Of a DNA stretch of 11,686 nt, positions 5,651 to 11,686 are shown piece by piece. The notes beneath the pieces were generated by a model, which worked only from the letters and a program-made list of their open reading frames with translations, did no database searches and was not told the DNA's origin. Within the stretch, counting starts at the first letter, position 1, and each line of letters begins with the position of its first letter. Source of the DNA: Halovulum sp039180525 (GTDB lineage: Bacteria; Pseudomonadota; Alphaproteobacteria; Rhodobacterales; Rhodobacteraceae); NCBI GenBank assembly GCA_039180525.1, contig JBCDDF010000073.1, positions 1 through 11,686 on the forward strand, read 5' to 3'. The translations under genes and the position numbers were made by a program.

Positions 5651-7927
5651 TCAGACGAAGTCGATCTCTTCGCTCAGCGGCATCCGCCGGATCCGCTGCC
5701 CGGTCGCGGCATGGATCGCGTTGGCCAGCGCGGGGATCGCCGGCGGCGTGCCGACCTCGCCGGCGCCGCCCATCTTGGGCGCGGTCTGCAGCACTTCGGT
5801 TTCGATCTCCGGCGATTGCCACATGCGCATGGCGTCGAAATCGTAGAAATTGCCCTCCACGACTTCGCCCTGGTCGAAAGTGATCTTCTGGCCCAGGGCT
5901 TGGCTGAGGCCGAAATTGATGCCCGACATCAATTGTGCATCGAAGTTGTCGGGGTCGAGCAGCACGCCGGGATCGGCCACGCACCAGACCTTTTCGATCC
6001 GCACCGCGCCCGTGCTGACATCGACCTGCACCACCTGCGCGGTCCAGGTGCCGAACGACAGCATATGCGCTACGCCCTTGCCCTTGCCCGCCGGCATCTC
6101 CGCGCCCCAATCGGCCAGTTGCGCGACCCGTTCCAGGACGCCGCGCGCGGGGGCGTGGTCGGGGTCGCGCATCAGGTTCAGGCGCATCTCCACCGGGTCG
6201 AGCCCCGCCTTTTCGGCGACTTCGTCCAGGAAACACTCGTGGAAGTAGCCGTTCTGCGAATTGCCGACCGCGCGCCAGAACCCGACCGGGATCGGCAGAT
6301 CGACCACCGAACCGGCATAGTGGGCGGCCGCCACGCTGACCGGTTGGTTGAAAAGCCCATCCAGCAGCGGTTCGTCCTCCGCCGGCGCGGGGAAGTTCGG
6401 AAAGGTCCGACCCAGGACAGAGGGCACGATCGCCGGGCCGGCGACGCGGAAGTCCAGCGCTTCCGGCCCCTGCGGCGTCACCACCGCGCGCATGCGGGCG
6501 GCGGCGCGGGGGCGATAGACGTCGTGGCGGGTGTCTTCCTCACGGCTCCAGGTGACCTTCACCGGCCGCCCGCCGGTGTGTTGGGCGATGGCGGCGGCGT
6601 AAAGCGGGAAGTCCGCCTCTCCACGCCGCCCGAACCCGCCGCCCAGATGGGTGGTGTGGACGATGACGTCTTCGGCCTCGATCCCCAACAGCGCGGCGGT
6701 GGTCAGGCGCACGATCCCGGGCGCTTGGGTGCCGGTCCAGATCTCCAGCCGGCCACCGGTCATCTGCGCGGTGGCGTTCATCGGCTCCATCGTGGCATGG
6801 GCCAGGAAGGGGACGTGGTATTCCGCCTTCAGCACCTGGTCCGGCGCCGCGGCGGCGAAGGCGTCGTCGACATTGCCATTGCCGCCCAACTCGAACGCCT
6901 CGTCACCGTCCAGCGCCGCCGCGAAGAGCGGGTCCATCTCTTCCAGCGTGGCGGGGTAGGGGGCATCCTCCCAGGTGACCTCCAACGCCTCGGCGCCCTG
7001 AAAGGCGGCCCAGGTGTGATCGGCGATGATGCCGAAGCCCTTGCCGGTGGTGGTCTCGATCTCCACCACGTCGCGCACGCCGGGCACGGCCAGGGCGGGG
7101 GCGGCATCGAAGGATTTCGCGCCGGCGCCAAAGCGGGGGGACATCTTGACCGTGGCATGCAGCATGTCGGGAAGTTCGATGTCGATGCCGAAGATACGGT
7201 CTCCGGTGACCTTTGCGATGCCCTCGACGCGCGGCTGCGAGCGTCCCAGCAGCCGCCATTCGGACGGGTCGCGCAGCCGCACCCGCGGCGGGGACACCCC
7301 CGCCGCTTCGGTTGCCACATCGCCGTAAGCCAGCGTCGCGCCGGTGGCGGGGTTGGTGATGACGCCACGTTCGGTGGTCAGCGCATCCGCGTCGCCCCCC
7401 CATTGCGCGGCGGCTGCGGCCTTCAGGACCTCGCGCGCGGCCGCACCGGCCTCGCGCATTTTCTCGAACGCATCGATCGTGGCGGAACTGCCGCCGGTCA
7501 CCTGCATGCCCAGAAACTTCGCGACCACGCCCATCGTGGTGCGCGTCGCCGCCGCGCCGATGCTGTCATCGAACCACGGGAACGGCCCGCCCATGCGGAA
7601 CATCGCGGCGTTGTAATAGGCCTCTGACGCCGGTCCGTGGATCACCTCGATCTGATCCAGATCGACGTCCAGCTCCTCGGCCACCAGGGCCGCCAGCGTC
7701 GTCTGGATGCTCTGCCCCATCTCCGCCCGTGGCGCGATCACGGTGATTGCGCCGTCGGGCGCAATCTTGACGTAGGGGTTGAACACCGCCTCGCCCTCGG
7801 CCGCCTGGGCCGCCAGCGGATTGGCATAGGGGCGTTGGTAGAAGTAATAGCCCACGGCGACGCCGCCGGCGGCCAGGGCGCCCAGACCCAGAAAACCGCG
7901 GCGGGTGTATTTTGCGATCCGTCCCAT
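5651..7927 (-). CDS. Molybdopterin-binding large subunit, IorB-type xanthine dehydrogenase family
   Basis: Large subunit of a molybdenum hydroxylase, most like isoquinoline 1-oxidoreductase beta and related periplasmic aldehyde oxidoreductases. The 758 residues begin with a twin-arginine signal, TRRGFLGLGALAAGG (8-22), with a possible AQA cleavage site near 40-42, so the enzyme is probably exported folded. An N-terminal molybdopterin-binding segment (about 48-210) precedes a hammerhead-like region (about 230-330), as in IorB. Cofactor motifs include ATMEPMNATAQM (378-389), GGGFGRRGEADFPLYAA (429-445), PVGFWRAVGNSQNGYFHE (547-564) and GGAGEVGTPPAIPALANA, where Glu724 is the expected catalytic base. 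ATG 7927 is chosen for the Tat signal; the frame is open further upstream opposite the small subunit. It follows the [2Fe-2S] subunit by five bases. No cytochrome c subunit or XdhC-type maturation gene lies nearby. Substrate unknown. Confidence 0.93.
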   Translation of the reverse strand: MGRIAKYTRRGFLGLGALAAGGVAVGYYFYQRPYANPLAAQAAEGEAVFNPYVKIAPDGAITVIAPRAEMGQSIQTTLAALVAEELDVDLDQIEVIHGPASEAYYNAAMFRMGGPFPWFDDSIGAAATRTTMGVVAKFLGMQVTGGSSATIDAFEKMREAGAAAREVLKAAAAAQWGGDADALTTERGVITNPATGATLAYGDVATEAAGVSPPRVRLRDPSEWRLLGRSQPRVEGIAKVTGDRIFGIDIELPDMLHATVKMSPRFGAGAKSFDAAPALAVPGVRDVVEIETTTGKGFGIIADHTWAAFQGAEALEVTWEDAPYPATLEEMDPLFAAALDGDEAFELGGNGNVDDAFAAAAPDQVLKAEYHVPFLAHATMEPMNATAQMTGGRLEIWTGTQAPGIVRLTTAALLGIEAEDVIVHTTHLGGGFGRRGEADFPLYAAAIAQHTGGRPVKVTWSREEDTRHDVYRPRAAARMRAVVTPQGPEALDFRVAGPAIVPSVLGRTFPNFPAPAEDEPLLDGLFNQPVSVAAAHYAGSVVDLPIPVGFWRAVGNSQNGYFHECFLDEVAEKAGLDPVEMRLNLMRDPDHAPARGVLERVAQLADWGAEMPAGKGKGVAHMLSFGTWTAQVVQVDVSTGAVRIEKVWCVADPGVLLDPDNFDAQLMSGINFGLSQALGQKITFDQGEVVEGNFYDFDAMRMWQSPEIETEVLQTAPKMGGAGEVGTPPAIPALANAIHAATGQRIRRMPLSEEIDFV

Positions 7928-7932
7928 ATGTC

Positions 7933-8388
7933 CTACCCCTGCATCGTGCCGGCTGCGGTTTTGATCGCGGCGCGGATCCGCGGATAGGTCCCGCACCGGC
8001 AGAGATTGGTCATCAGATCGTCGATATCCTGATCGGTCGGGTTGGGGATGTCGTTTAACAGTGCCGCGGCGGCCATGATTTGACCGGCCTGGCAATAGCC
8101 GCATTGCGGCACCTGGTGGTCCAGCCAGGCCTGCTGCACCGCGTGCAGCGTGTCGCCCTGGGCCAGTCCTTCGATGGTGGTGATGTCCGCCCCTTCGGCG
8201 GCGGCCACCGGCAGCGAACAGGACCGTTCCGCCACCCCGTCGACATGGACCGTACAGGCCCCGCAAGCCGCCACGCCGCAGCCGAATTTGGGGCCTTTGA
8301 CGTCGAGGATGTCGCGCAGCACCCACAGCAGCGGCATGTCGGGGTCGGCATCGAACTCCCGCGTCTCTCCGTTGACGGTCAGTCTCAT
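7933..8388 (-). CDS. [2Fe-2S]-binding small subunit, IorA-type
   Basis: Electron-transfer subunit of the molybdenum hydroxylase encoded next to it. At 151 residues it has the normal length. The plant-ferredoxin-like domain carries Cys37, Cys42, Cys45 and Cys57 (FGCGVAACGAC...RSCSLP), and the helical domain carries Cys96, Cys99, Cys130 and Cys132 (QCGYCQAGQ...NLCRCGTYPRI), so both clusters are complete. It has no signal peptide; in this enzyme type the small subunit is thought to be carried out by the Tat signal of its partner. ATG 8388 has a GGGAG ribosome site upstream. It is the first gene of the operon, with the large subunit starting five bases after its stop, and is divergent from a TetR gene through an operator-like palindrome. 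Confidence 0.95.
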   Translation of the reverse strand: MRLTVNGETREFDADPDMPLLWVLRDILDVKGPKFGCGVAACGACTVHVDGVAERSCSLPVAAAEGADITTIEGLAQGDTLHAVQQAWLDHQVPQCGYCQAGQIMAAAALLNDIPNPTDQDIDDLMTNLCRCGTYPRIRAAIKTAAGTMQG

Positions 8389-8430
8389 GGGAATCTCCCG
8401 GTTGGCTTTCGGCTAAGGGAACGTTGGTCT

Positions 8431-8459
8431 TTTATTGGGTCTCGCGCGCGGGCTGTCAA
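8431..8459 (-). promoter_or_regulatory. Predicted iorAB promoter
   Basis: On the minus strand a perfect TTGACA (8459-8454) is followed after 17 bases by AATAAA (8436-8431, four of six consensus bases), about 43 bases before the iorA-like start. The -35 box overlaps the left arm of the palindrome at 8456-8484, so a bound repressor would block RNA polymerase. Confidence 0.7.
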
Positions 8460-8484
8460 TAAGAGAATATCGTTTTCTTATTGA
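8456..8484. promoter_or_regulatory. Predicted TetR operator, 29-bp palindrome
   Basis: Arms TCAATAAGAGAA and TTTTCTTATTGA are reverse complements with one mismatch in 12 bases, around a five-base centre TATCG. The site is AT-rich in very GC-rich DNA, lies between the divergent iorAB-type operon and the tetR-type gene, and touches the -35 boxes of both predicted promoters. Size and symmetry suit a TetR dimer or pair of dimers. A weaker half-site-like CAATAAAAGA (minus strand) overlaps the iorAB -10 box. Confidence 0.75.
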
Positions 8485-8510
8485 AAACCGCTTGTGTGGG
8501 CGCGTATATG
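8481..8510 (+). promoter_or_regulatory. Predicted tetR-type gene promoter
   Basis: TTGAAA (8481-8486) and TATATG (8505-8510) are 18 bases apart, about 42 bases before the GTG start. The -35 box overlaps the right arm of the palindrome, which predicts autorepression. Confidence 0.6.
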
Positions 8511-8551
8511 CGTCCAGCCGGTGCGCCCTGGCGCCATAAAGGATCGCGATT

Positions 8552-9208
8552 GTGACCGAAGCTCCGTTCATGCGCGCGCGCAGCGCCGAACAGAAAGCTC
8601 AACGGGCGGAGGCGATTCTGTCCGCCGCCGCCCATGTGCTGGACCGGGACGGGATCGAGGGTGCGACGCTCGCGGCCATCGCAGCAGAGGCGGGGGTCGT
8701 GAAATCCGGGCTCTACCGCTATTACGAAAGCCGCGAGGATGTACTGATGCACCTGCTGGCGCAGGATGCGGTGTTGCTGATCGATCGGGTTGCCGCGGCT
8801 TATGCGGCGTTGCCGCAGCGCAATGATTTCGCGGCGATGGGCCGGATCTTTGCCGCCGAATGTGCGGCCCTGCCGCGGTTCGGGCTGCTGATCAGCCAAA
8901 TGGCCTCGGTTCTGGAACAGAATGTCTCGCCGGCCCGGATCATCGAGATCAAGCGCGGGTTTCTCGCCCATATGGGCCGCATGGTCGAGGCGCTGGTGAC
9001 CGCCGCGCCCTCGATCGCGCGCGCGGATGCGGTGTTTCTTGTCAACGCATTGACCCATCTGGTGGCCGGGCTGTGGCCGGTGACGCATCCCGCGCCGGCC
9101 GTGGCCGAGGCGCTGGAGGCGCCGGATCTGGAACCTTTCCGCATCGAATTTCAGGACCAGTTGGCGCGTTCGGCGACCGCGCTGATCCGCGGCATGGCCG
9201 GGCGCTGA
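8552..9208 (+). CDS. TetR/AcrR family transcriptional regulator
   Basis: Dimeric ligand-responsive repressor of 218 residues. The N-terminal DNA-binding domain (about 15-65) contains the helix-turn-helix ATLAAIAAEAGVVKSGLYRYY followed by ESREDVL, a near-standard TetR signature. The C-terminal ligand and dimer domain (about 75-215) is helical and hydrophobic and names no ligand. GTG 8552 is chosen because AAAGGA (8538-8543) sits eight bases before it; ATG 8570 is the alternative. The gene is divergent from the iorAB-type operon with the 29-bp palindrome between them, so it most likely controls that operon and itself, with the oxidoreductase substrate or a related compound as inducer. Its stop is only three bases from the convergent mtaB stop. 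Confidence 0.93.
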   Translation: MTEAPFMRARSAEQKAQRAEAILSAAAHVLDRDGIEGATLAAIAAEAGVVKSGLYRYYESREDVLMHLLAQDAVLLIDRVAAAYAALPQRNDFAAMGRIFAAECAALPRFGLLISQMASVLEQNVSPARIIEIKRGFLAHMGRMVEALVTAAPSIARADAVFLVNALTHLVAGLWPVTHPAPAVAEALEAPDLEPFRIEFQDQLARSATALIRGMAGR

Positions 9209-9211
9209 ACG

Positions 9212-10471
9212 TCAGGCCGGTTCGGCGATCAGCCGCGTGCCATCCTCGCCGACAATGCGCGCGGCCAGCAGCGCCCCATCGGGGGCATCGAGGCGGACCG
9301 GCGTGAAATCGGGCGCCCGGCCGATGCCATCCTTTTCCATCAGCACCTGAATATCGGCCCCCTGCCGGGCGGCCAGATGCGCCGCCACCCGCGCCACCCC
9401 GGCCGCGCGCAGCCGCGCCGCGCGGGCCTTGATCGCGGCGCCGTTCACCGCCGGCATACGGGCCGCGGGCGTGCCCCGGCGCGGCGAGAACGGAAAGACA
9501 TGCAGCCAGGTCAGCCCGCAGTCCTCCACCAGCCGCAATGTATTGGCGAACATAGCCTCGGTTTCGGTCGGAAAACCGGCGATCAGATCGGCGCCAAAGA
9601 CGATATCGGGCCGGCGCGCGCGCATCTCGGCGCAGAACCGCAGCGCATCGTCGCGCAGATGGCGCCGCTTCATGCGCTTGAGGATCATGTCGTCGCCGGC
9701 TTGCAGACTGAGGTGTAGATGCGGCATCACCCGTTCGTCGCCGGCGATGGCATCGACCAGGGCCGGGTCGGCCTCCACCGAGTCGATCGAGGACAGGCGC
9801 AGCCGCGGCAGATCGGGCACCAGCCGCAGGATCCGCTGTACCAGGTCGCCCAGCGGCGGTTGGCCAGGCAGATCCGCACCCCAGGAGGTCAGATCCACCC
9901 CCGTCAGCACCACCTCGCAATAGCCGCGCGCGACCAGGCGGCGGATCTGTTCCACGACCACGCCCGCGGGCACGGAGCGCGCGTTGCCCCGGCCATAGGG
10001 GATAATGCAGAAGGTGCACCGGTGATCGCAGCCGTTCTGCACCTGGACATAGGCGCGCGAGCGGGTGCCGAAGCCGTCGATCAGATGGCCCGCGGTCTCT
10101 TTCGCCGAAAGGATGTCATCGACCTTGATCCGCTCCGTCGTGCCGATCAGGTCGGGTGCGGCAAGCGCATCCCAGGTGCCGGGGCGCATCTTTTCAAGGT
10201 TGCCGATGACCTGGTCGACCTCCGGCATGTCGGCATAGGTCTGCGGCTCCACCTGTGCGGCGCAGCCGGTGACGATCAGCCGGGCCTGCGGGTTTTCGCG
10301 GCGCAGTTTGCGGATGCGCTGGCGCGACTGGCGCACCGCCTCCGCCGTGACGGCGCAGGTGTTGACCACCACCAATCCGCCGGCGCCGGATTGTTCCGCC
10401 AGGCTGCGCATCGCCTCTGTCTCATAAGCGTTGAGCCGGCAGCCAAAGGTTTCGAAGACAGGGGCAGTCAC
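9212..10471 (-). CDS. mtaB: tRNA t6A37 methylthiotransferase MtaB
   Basis: Radical-SAM enzyme that adds a methylthio group to C2 of t6A at position 37 of ANN-decoding tRNAs, giving ms2t6A. The 419 residues show the N-terminal UPF0004 domain with Cys11 (ETFGCRLNAYE), Cys39 (VVNTCAVT) and Cys70 (VTGCAAQ) for one [4Fe-4S] cluster, then the radical-SAM motif CDHRCTFCIIPYGRG with Cys148, Cys152 and Cys155. Conserved LTGVDLTSWG, LRLSSIDS, PHLHLSLQAGDD and GADLIAGFPTET follow, with a short TRAM-like tail. GTG 10471 starts at the overlap GTGA with the dapF stop, so translation is probably coupled. A nearby candidate substrate, tRNA-Lys(UUU), lies just upstream of dapF; I regard this as coincidence of gene order. 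The stop is three bases from the tetR-type stop. Confidence 0.95.
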   Translation of the reverse strand: MTAPVFETFGCRLNAYETEAMRSLAEQSGAGGLVVVNTCAVTAEAVRQSRQRIRKLRRENPQARLIVTGCAAQVEPQTYADMPEVDQVIGNLEKMRPGTWDALAAPDLIGTTERIKVDDILSAKETAGHLIDGFGTRSRAYVQVQNGCDHRCTFCIIPYGRGNARSVPAGVVVEQIRRLVARGYCEVVLTGVDLTSWGADLPGQPPLGDLVQRILRLVPDLPRLRLSSIDSVEADPALVDAIAGDERVMPHLHLSLQAGDDMILKRMKRRHLRDDALRFCAEMRARRPDIVFGADLIAGFPTETEAMFANTLRLVEDCGLTWLHVFPFSPRRGTPAARMPAVNGAAIKARAARLRAAGVARVAAHLAARQGADIQVLMEKDGIGRAPDFTPVRLDAPDGALLAARIVGEDGTRLIAEPA

Positions 10472-11301
10472 GACAACAGCTCCGCCGACAGCATGCCTTC
10501 GAAGACCTTTGCCGTGGGGCCGGTCAGCCAAACGCCATCCGCGCGCCAATCGGCGCTGAGCCGGCCGCCATCGACGACGATCTCTGCCCGACGATCGCAG
10601 AGCCCTTTGCGAACGCAGGCGACAAGTGCGGCGCAGGCGCAGGAGCCCGAGGCGAGCGTGATGCCCACGCCGCGTTCCCAGATGCGCAGGCGCAGTCTGT
10701 TCGGTGCCTGGACCTCGACCATCTCCACATTGGTGCGTTCTGGAAACGCGGCATGGGTCTCGAATGTGGCGCCTTGGGTGGCGATATCGGCGGCTTCGGC
10801 ATCGGCAACCACAAAGACGCAATGCGGGTTGCCCATGCTCAGTGCCCCGGGGGCGCCCGGCAGCGGCAAGGCGACGGTGTCCATCGGCTCTGCCAGGGGC
10901 ACCTGCTGCCAATCGAGCGCCGGGCGGCCCATATTGACCCGGGTCAGGCCGTCGCCGGCATCCTCGGCGATCAGTACGTCGAAATCTGTCCGCAGCCGAA
11001 CGGAGCCCGCGCCGGTTTCCTCCATCAACAGCCGCGCGACACAGCGCGTGGCATTCCCGCAGGCGCCCGAAAGGCTGCCATCGGCGTTCCAGAAGGTCAG
11101 TCGCGCATCGGCGTCCGGGTCGGCCCCGATGACCGCCAACTGGTCGAAGCCCACGCCGCGATGCCGGTCCCCGAGCGCGCGCGCCAGCGCGGGCGTCAGC
11201 GGGTCGCCGCCGCCGCGCGCGTCGACGATGACAAAGTCGTTGCCGGCACCGTGCATCTTCAGAAACCGCACGGGCGGCGGGGCGTTGCGGACATGGTTCA
11301 T
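10468..11301 (-). CDS. dapF: Diaminopimelate epimerase with Ser in place of one catalytic Cys
   Basis: Converts LL- to meso-diaminopimelate for lysine and peptidoglycan; cytoplasmic. The 277 residues give two DapF-type lobes: FLKMHGAGNDFVIVDA (13-28), RGVGFDQLAVI (48-58), WNADGSLSGACGNATRC (71-87) with catalytic Cys81, MGNPHCVFVV (156-165), PERTNVEMVEV (188-198) and WERGVGITLASGSCACAA (208-225). In the last motif classical enzymes have ACGTGACA with the second catalytic cysteine; here that position is Ser218, and the cysteines are at 221 and 223. I recall similar LASGS motifs in other Rhodobacteraceae DapF proteins, so it may be a lineage variant rather than a dead enzyme. ATG 11301 gives a slightly long N-terminus and lacks a clear Shine-Dalgarno. 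It overlaps mtaB by four bases. Confidence 0.93.
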   Translation of the reverse strand: MNHVRNAPPPVRFLKMHGAGNDFVIVDARGGGDPLTPALARALGDRHRGVGFDQLAVIGADPDADARLTFWNADGSLSGACGNATRCVARLLMEETGAGSVRLRTDFDVLIAEDAGDGLTRVNMGRPALDWQQVPLAEPMDTVALPLPGAPGALSMGNPHCVFVVADAEAADIATQGATFETHAAFPERTNVEMVEVQAPNRLRLRIWERGVGITLASGSCACAALVACVRKGLCDRRAEIVVDGGRLSADWRADGVWLTGPTAKVFEGMLSAELLS

Positions 11302-11350
11302 GGCGCGAGGATATATGGCGATGCGCTTCGCTCTACCACCCCGTTTTCCC

Positions 11351-11379
11351 TTGACCGCTCAGACACCTGCGTCTATCCC
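11351..11379 (+). promoter_or_regulatory. Predicted promoter of tRNA-Lys
   Basis: TTGACC (11351-11356), a 17-base spacer and TATCCC (11374-11379) end 11 bases before the mature tRNA 5' end, which is well placed for a tRNA transcript with a short leader. It lies in the gap between divergent dapF and the tRNA. Confidence 0.6.
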
Positions 11380-11390
11380 CGCCACCGCGT

Positions 11391-11466
11391 GGGCCGTTAG
11401 CTCAGTTGGTAGAGCAACTGACTTTTAATCAGTGGGTCGCAGGTTCGAATCCTGCACGGCTCACCA
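11391..11466 (+). tRNA. tRNA-Lys (anticodon UUU)
   Basis: The 76-base cloverleaf includes an encoded CCA. The acceptor stem GGGCCGT pairs with ACGGCTC with one G-U pair and discriminator A. The D-arm GCTCAGTTGGTAGAGC, the anticodon stem ACTGA/TCAGT with loop CTTTTAA (anticodon TTT at 11424-11426), and the T-arm GCAGGTTCGAATCCTGC are all intact. No intrinsic terminator is obvious after it. Confidence 0.97.
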
Positions 11467-11497
11467 CTGTTTCTCCTATGTGACGACTCGTGGTGTT

Positions 11498-11546
11498 TGA
11501 CCATTCTGGTCATGTTTTTGGTCATTATGGTCACTAAGTTTGGTCA
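11498..11546. repeat. Cluster of five TGGTCA hexamers
   Basis: TGGTCA occurs at 11507, 11519, 11528 and 11541, and its reverse complement TGACCA at 11498, all exact, within 49 bases. The first two form the inverted repeat TGACCA-TTC-TGGTCA. Spacing is irregular (9, 12, 9 and 13 bases). The patch is AT-rich compared with the rest of the window and lies between the tRNA and the predicted insertion-sequence left end. It may be a protein-binding array, part of the IS end, or residue of an earlier insertion. Confidence 0.7.
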
Positions 11547-11686
11547 TGTCTGACGCCAGCACCCACCGGACAGAATTAGGTGTTTGAGCAACGGAGGATT
11601 TCTGGTTCATCGAAGCCATTATGGAGCGAAGATGAACGAGAAGTCCGGAACATCGAAGGATGCCGCTGACAAGCTGGTCAGGGGCA
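11547..11686 (+). mobile_element. Left end of an IS3-family-like insertion sequence (partial)
   Basis: The right edge holds the start of a transposase-like OrfA preceded by a non-coding leader with the TG-starting sequence TGTCTGACGCCAGCACCC. IS3-family elements begin with TG, so the left tip is placed at about 11547, but 11551 or a point further left, including the TGGTCA cluster, fits as well. The right end and target duplication are outside the window. Confidence 0.5.
11632..11686 (+). CDS. IS3-family transposase OrfA, N-terminal fragment
   Basis: Eighteen complete codons run off the right edge, with the N-terminus MNEKSGTSKDAADKLVRG. This matches my memory of IS3-type OrfA proteins whose next part is a basic, helix-turn-helix DNA-binding domain, but only the leader is visible here, so the call rests on few residues. 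The GGAGCGAAG just upstream is a good ribosome site; an ATG at 11621 in another frame stops after four codons. In IS3 elements OrfA binds the ends and is fused to the DDE-type OrfB by frameshifting. Confidence 0.6.
   Translation, partial: MNEKSGTSKDAADKLVRG

Noticed and set aside
5591..7627. 678-codon plus-strand frame
   Set aside because: Antisense shadow of the molybdenum hydroxylase large subunit, which has signal, cofactor and catalytic motifs throughout.
7928..8326. N-terminal extension of the large molybdenum hydroxylase subunit
   Set aside because: The frame stays open but overlaps the [2Fe-2S] subunit gene; the Tat signal fixes the start at 7927.
9719..11428. 569-codon plus-strand frame running into the tRNA
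   Set aside because: Antisense to mtaB and dapF and crosses the tRNA-Lys gene.
11498..11546. CRISPR-like array
   Set aside because: Units are only six bases with irregular 3-7-base gaps and mixed orientation; no spacers or cas genes.

Overview
The window is GC-rich chromosomal DNA. Codon use, protein styles and the dapF-mtaB pair suggest an alphaproteobacterium of the Rhodobacteraceae/Paracoccaceae type; this placement is an inference from recognised families, not a database result. Most of it is ordinary housekeeping and metabolic DNA. At the right edge there is a tRNA gene followed by the start of an insertion sequence.

Left part (1-3628): a truncated M20 metallopeptidase/deacylase gene (minus) is divergent from yggS, a PLP-homeostasis gene (plus). 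yggS converges on a MATE-family efflux gene (minus), whose stop codon lies inside a four-copy GCCTA tandem repeat. Upstream of the MATE gene, on the same strand, is a small conserved-looking hypothetical gene.

Middle (3629-5650): a perfect palindrome lies in the divergent gap before an AAC(3)-like acetyltransferase (plus). That gene converges on a two-gene unit (minus) made of a 96-residue membrane-anchored hypothetical protein and a glutathione S-transferase, three bases apart.

Centre-right (5651-9208): a two-subunit molybdenum hydroxylase of the isoquinoline 1-oxidoreductase (IorAB) type is divergent from a TetR-family regulator. The 163-base gap holds a 29-bp near-perfect palindrome overlapped by the -35 boxes of both inferred promoters. 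This looks like a self-contained substrate-responsive switch: the TetR protein probably represses both itself and the oxidoreductase until a ligand binds.

Right part (9209-11686): mtaB (tRNA ms2t6A methylthiotransferase) and dapF (diaminopimelate epimerase) overlap by four bases on the minus strand. DapF has serine where the second catalytic cysteine is expected. Next come tRNA-Lys(UUU) with its own promoter, an AT-rich patch with five TGGTCA hexamers, and the first 18 codons of what looks like an IS3-family OrfA. No clearly novel multigene system was found. The best leads are the DapF active-site change, the IorAB/TetR switch, and the hexamer cluster between the tRNA and the insertion sequence.
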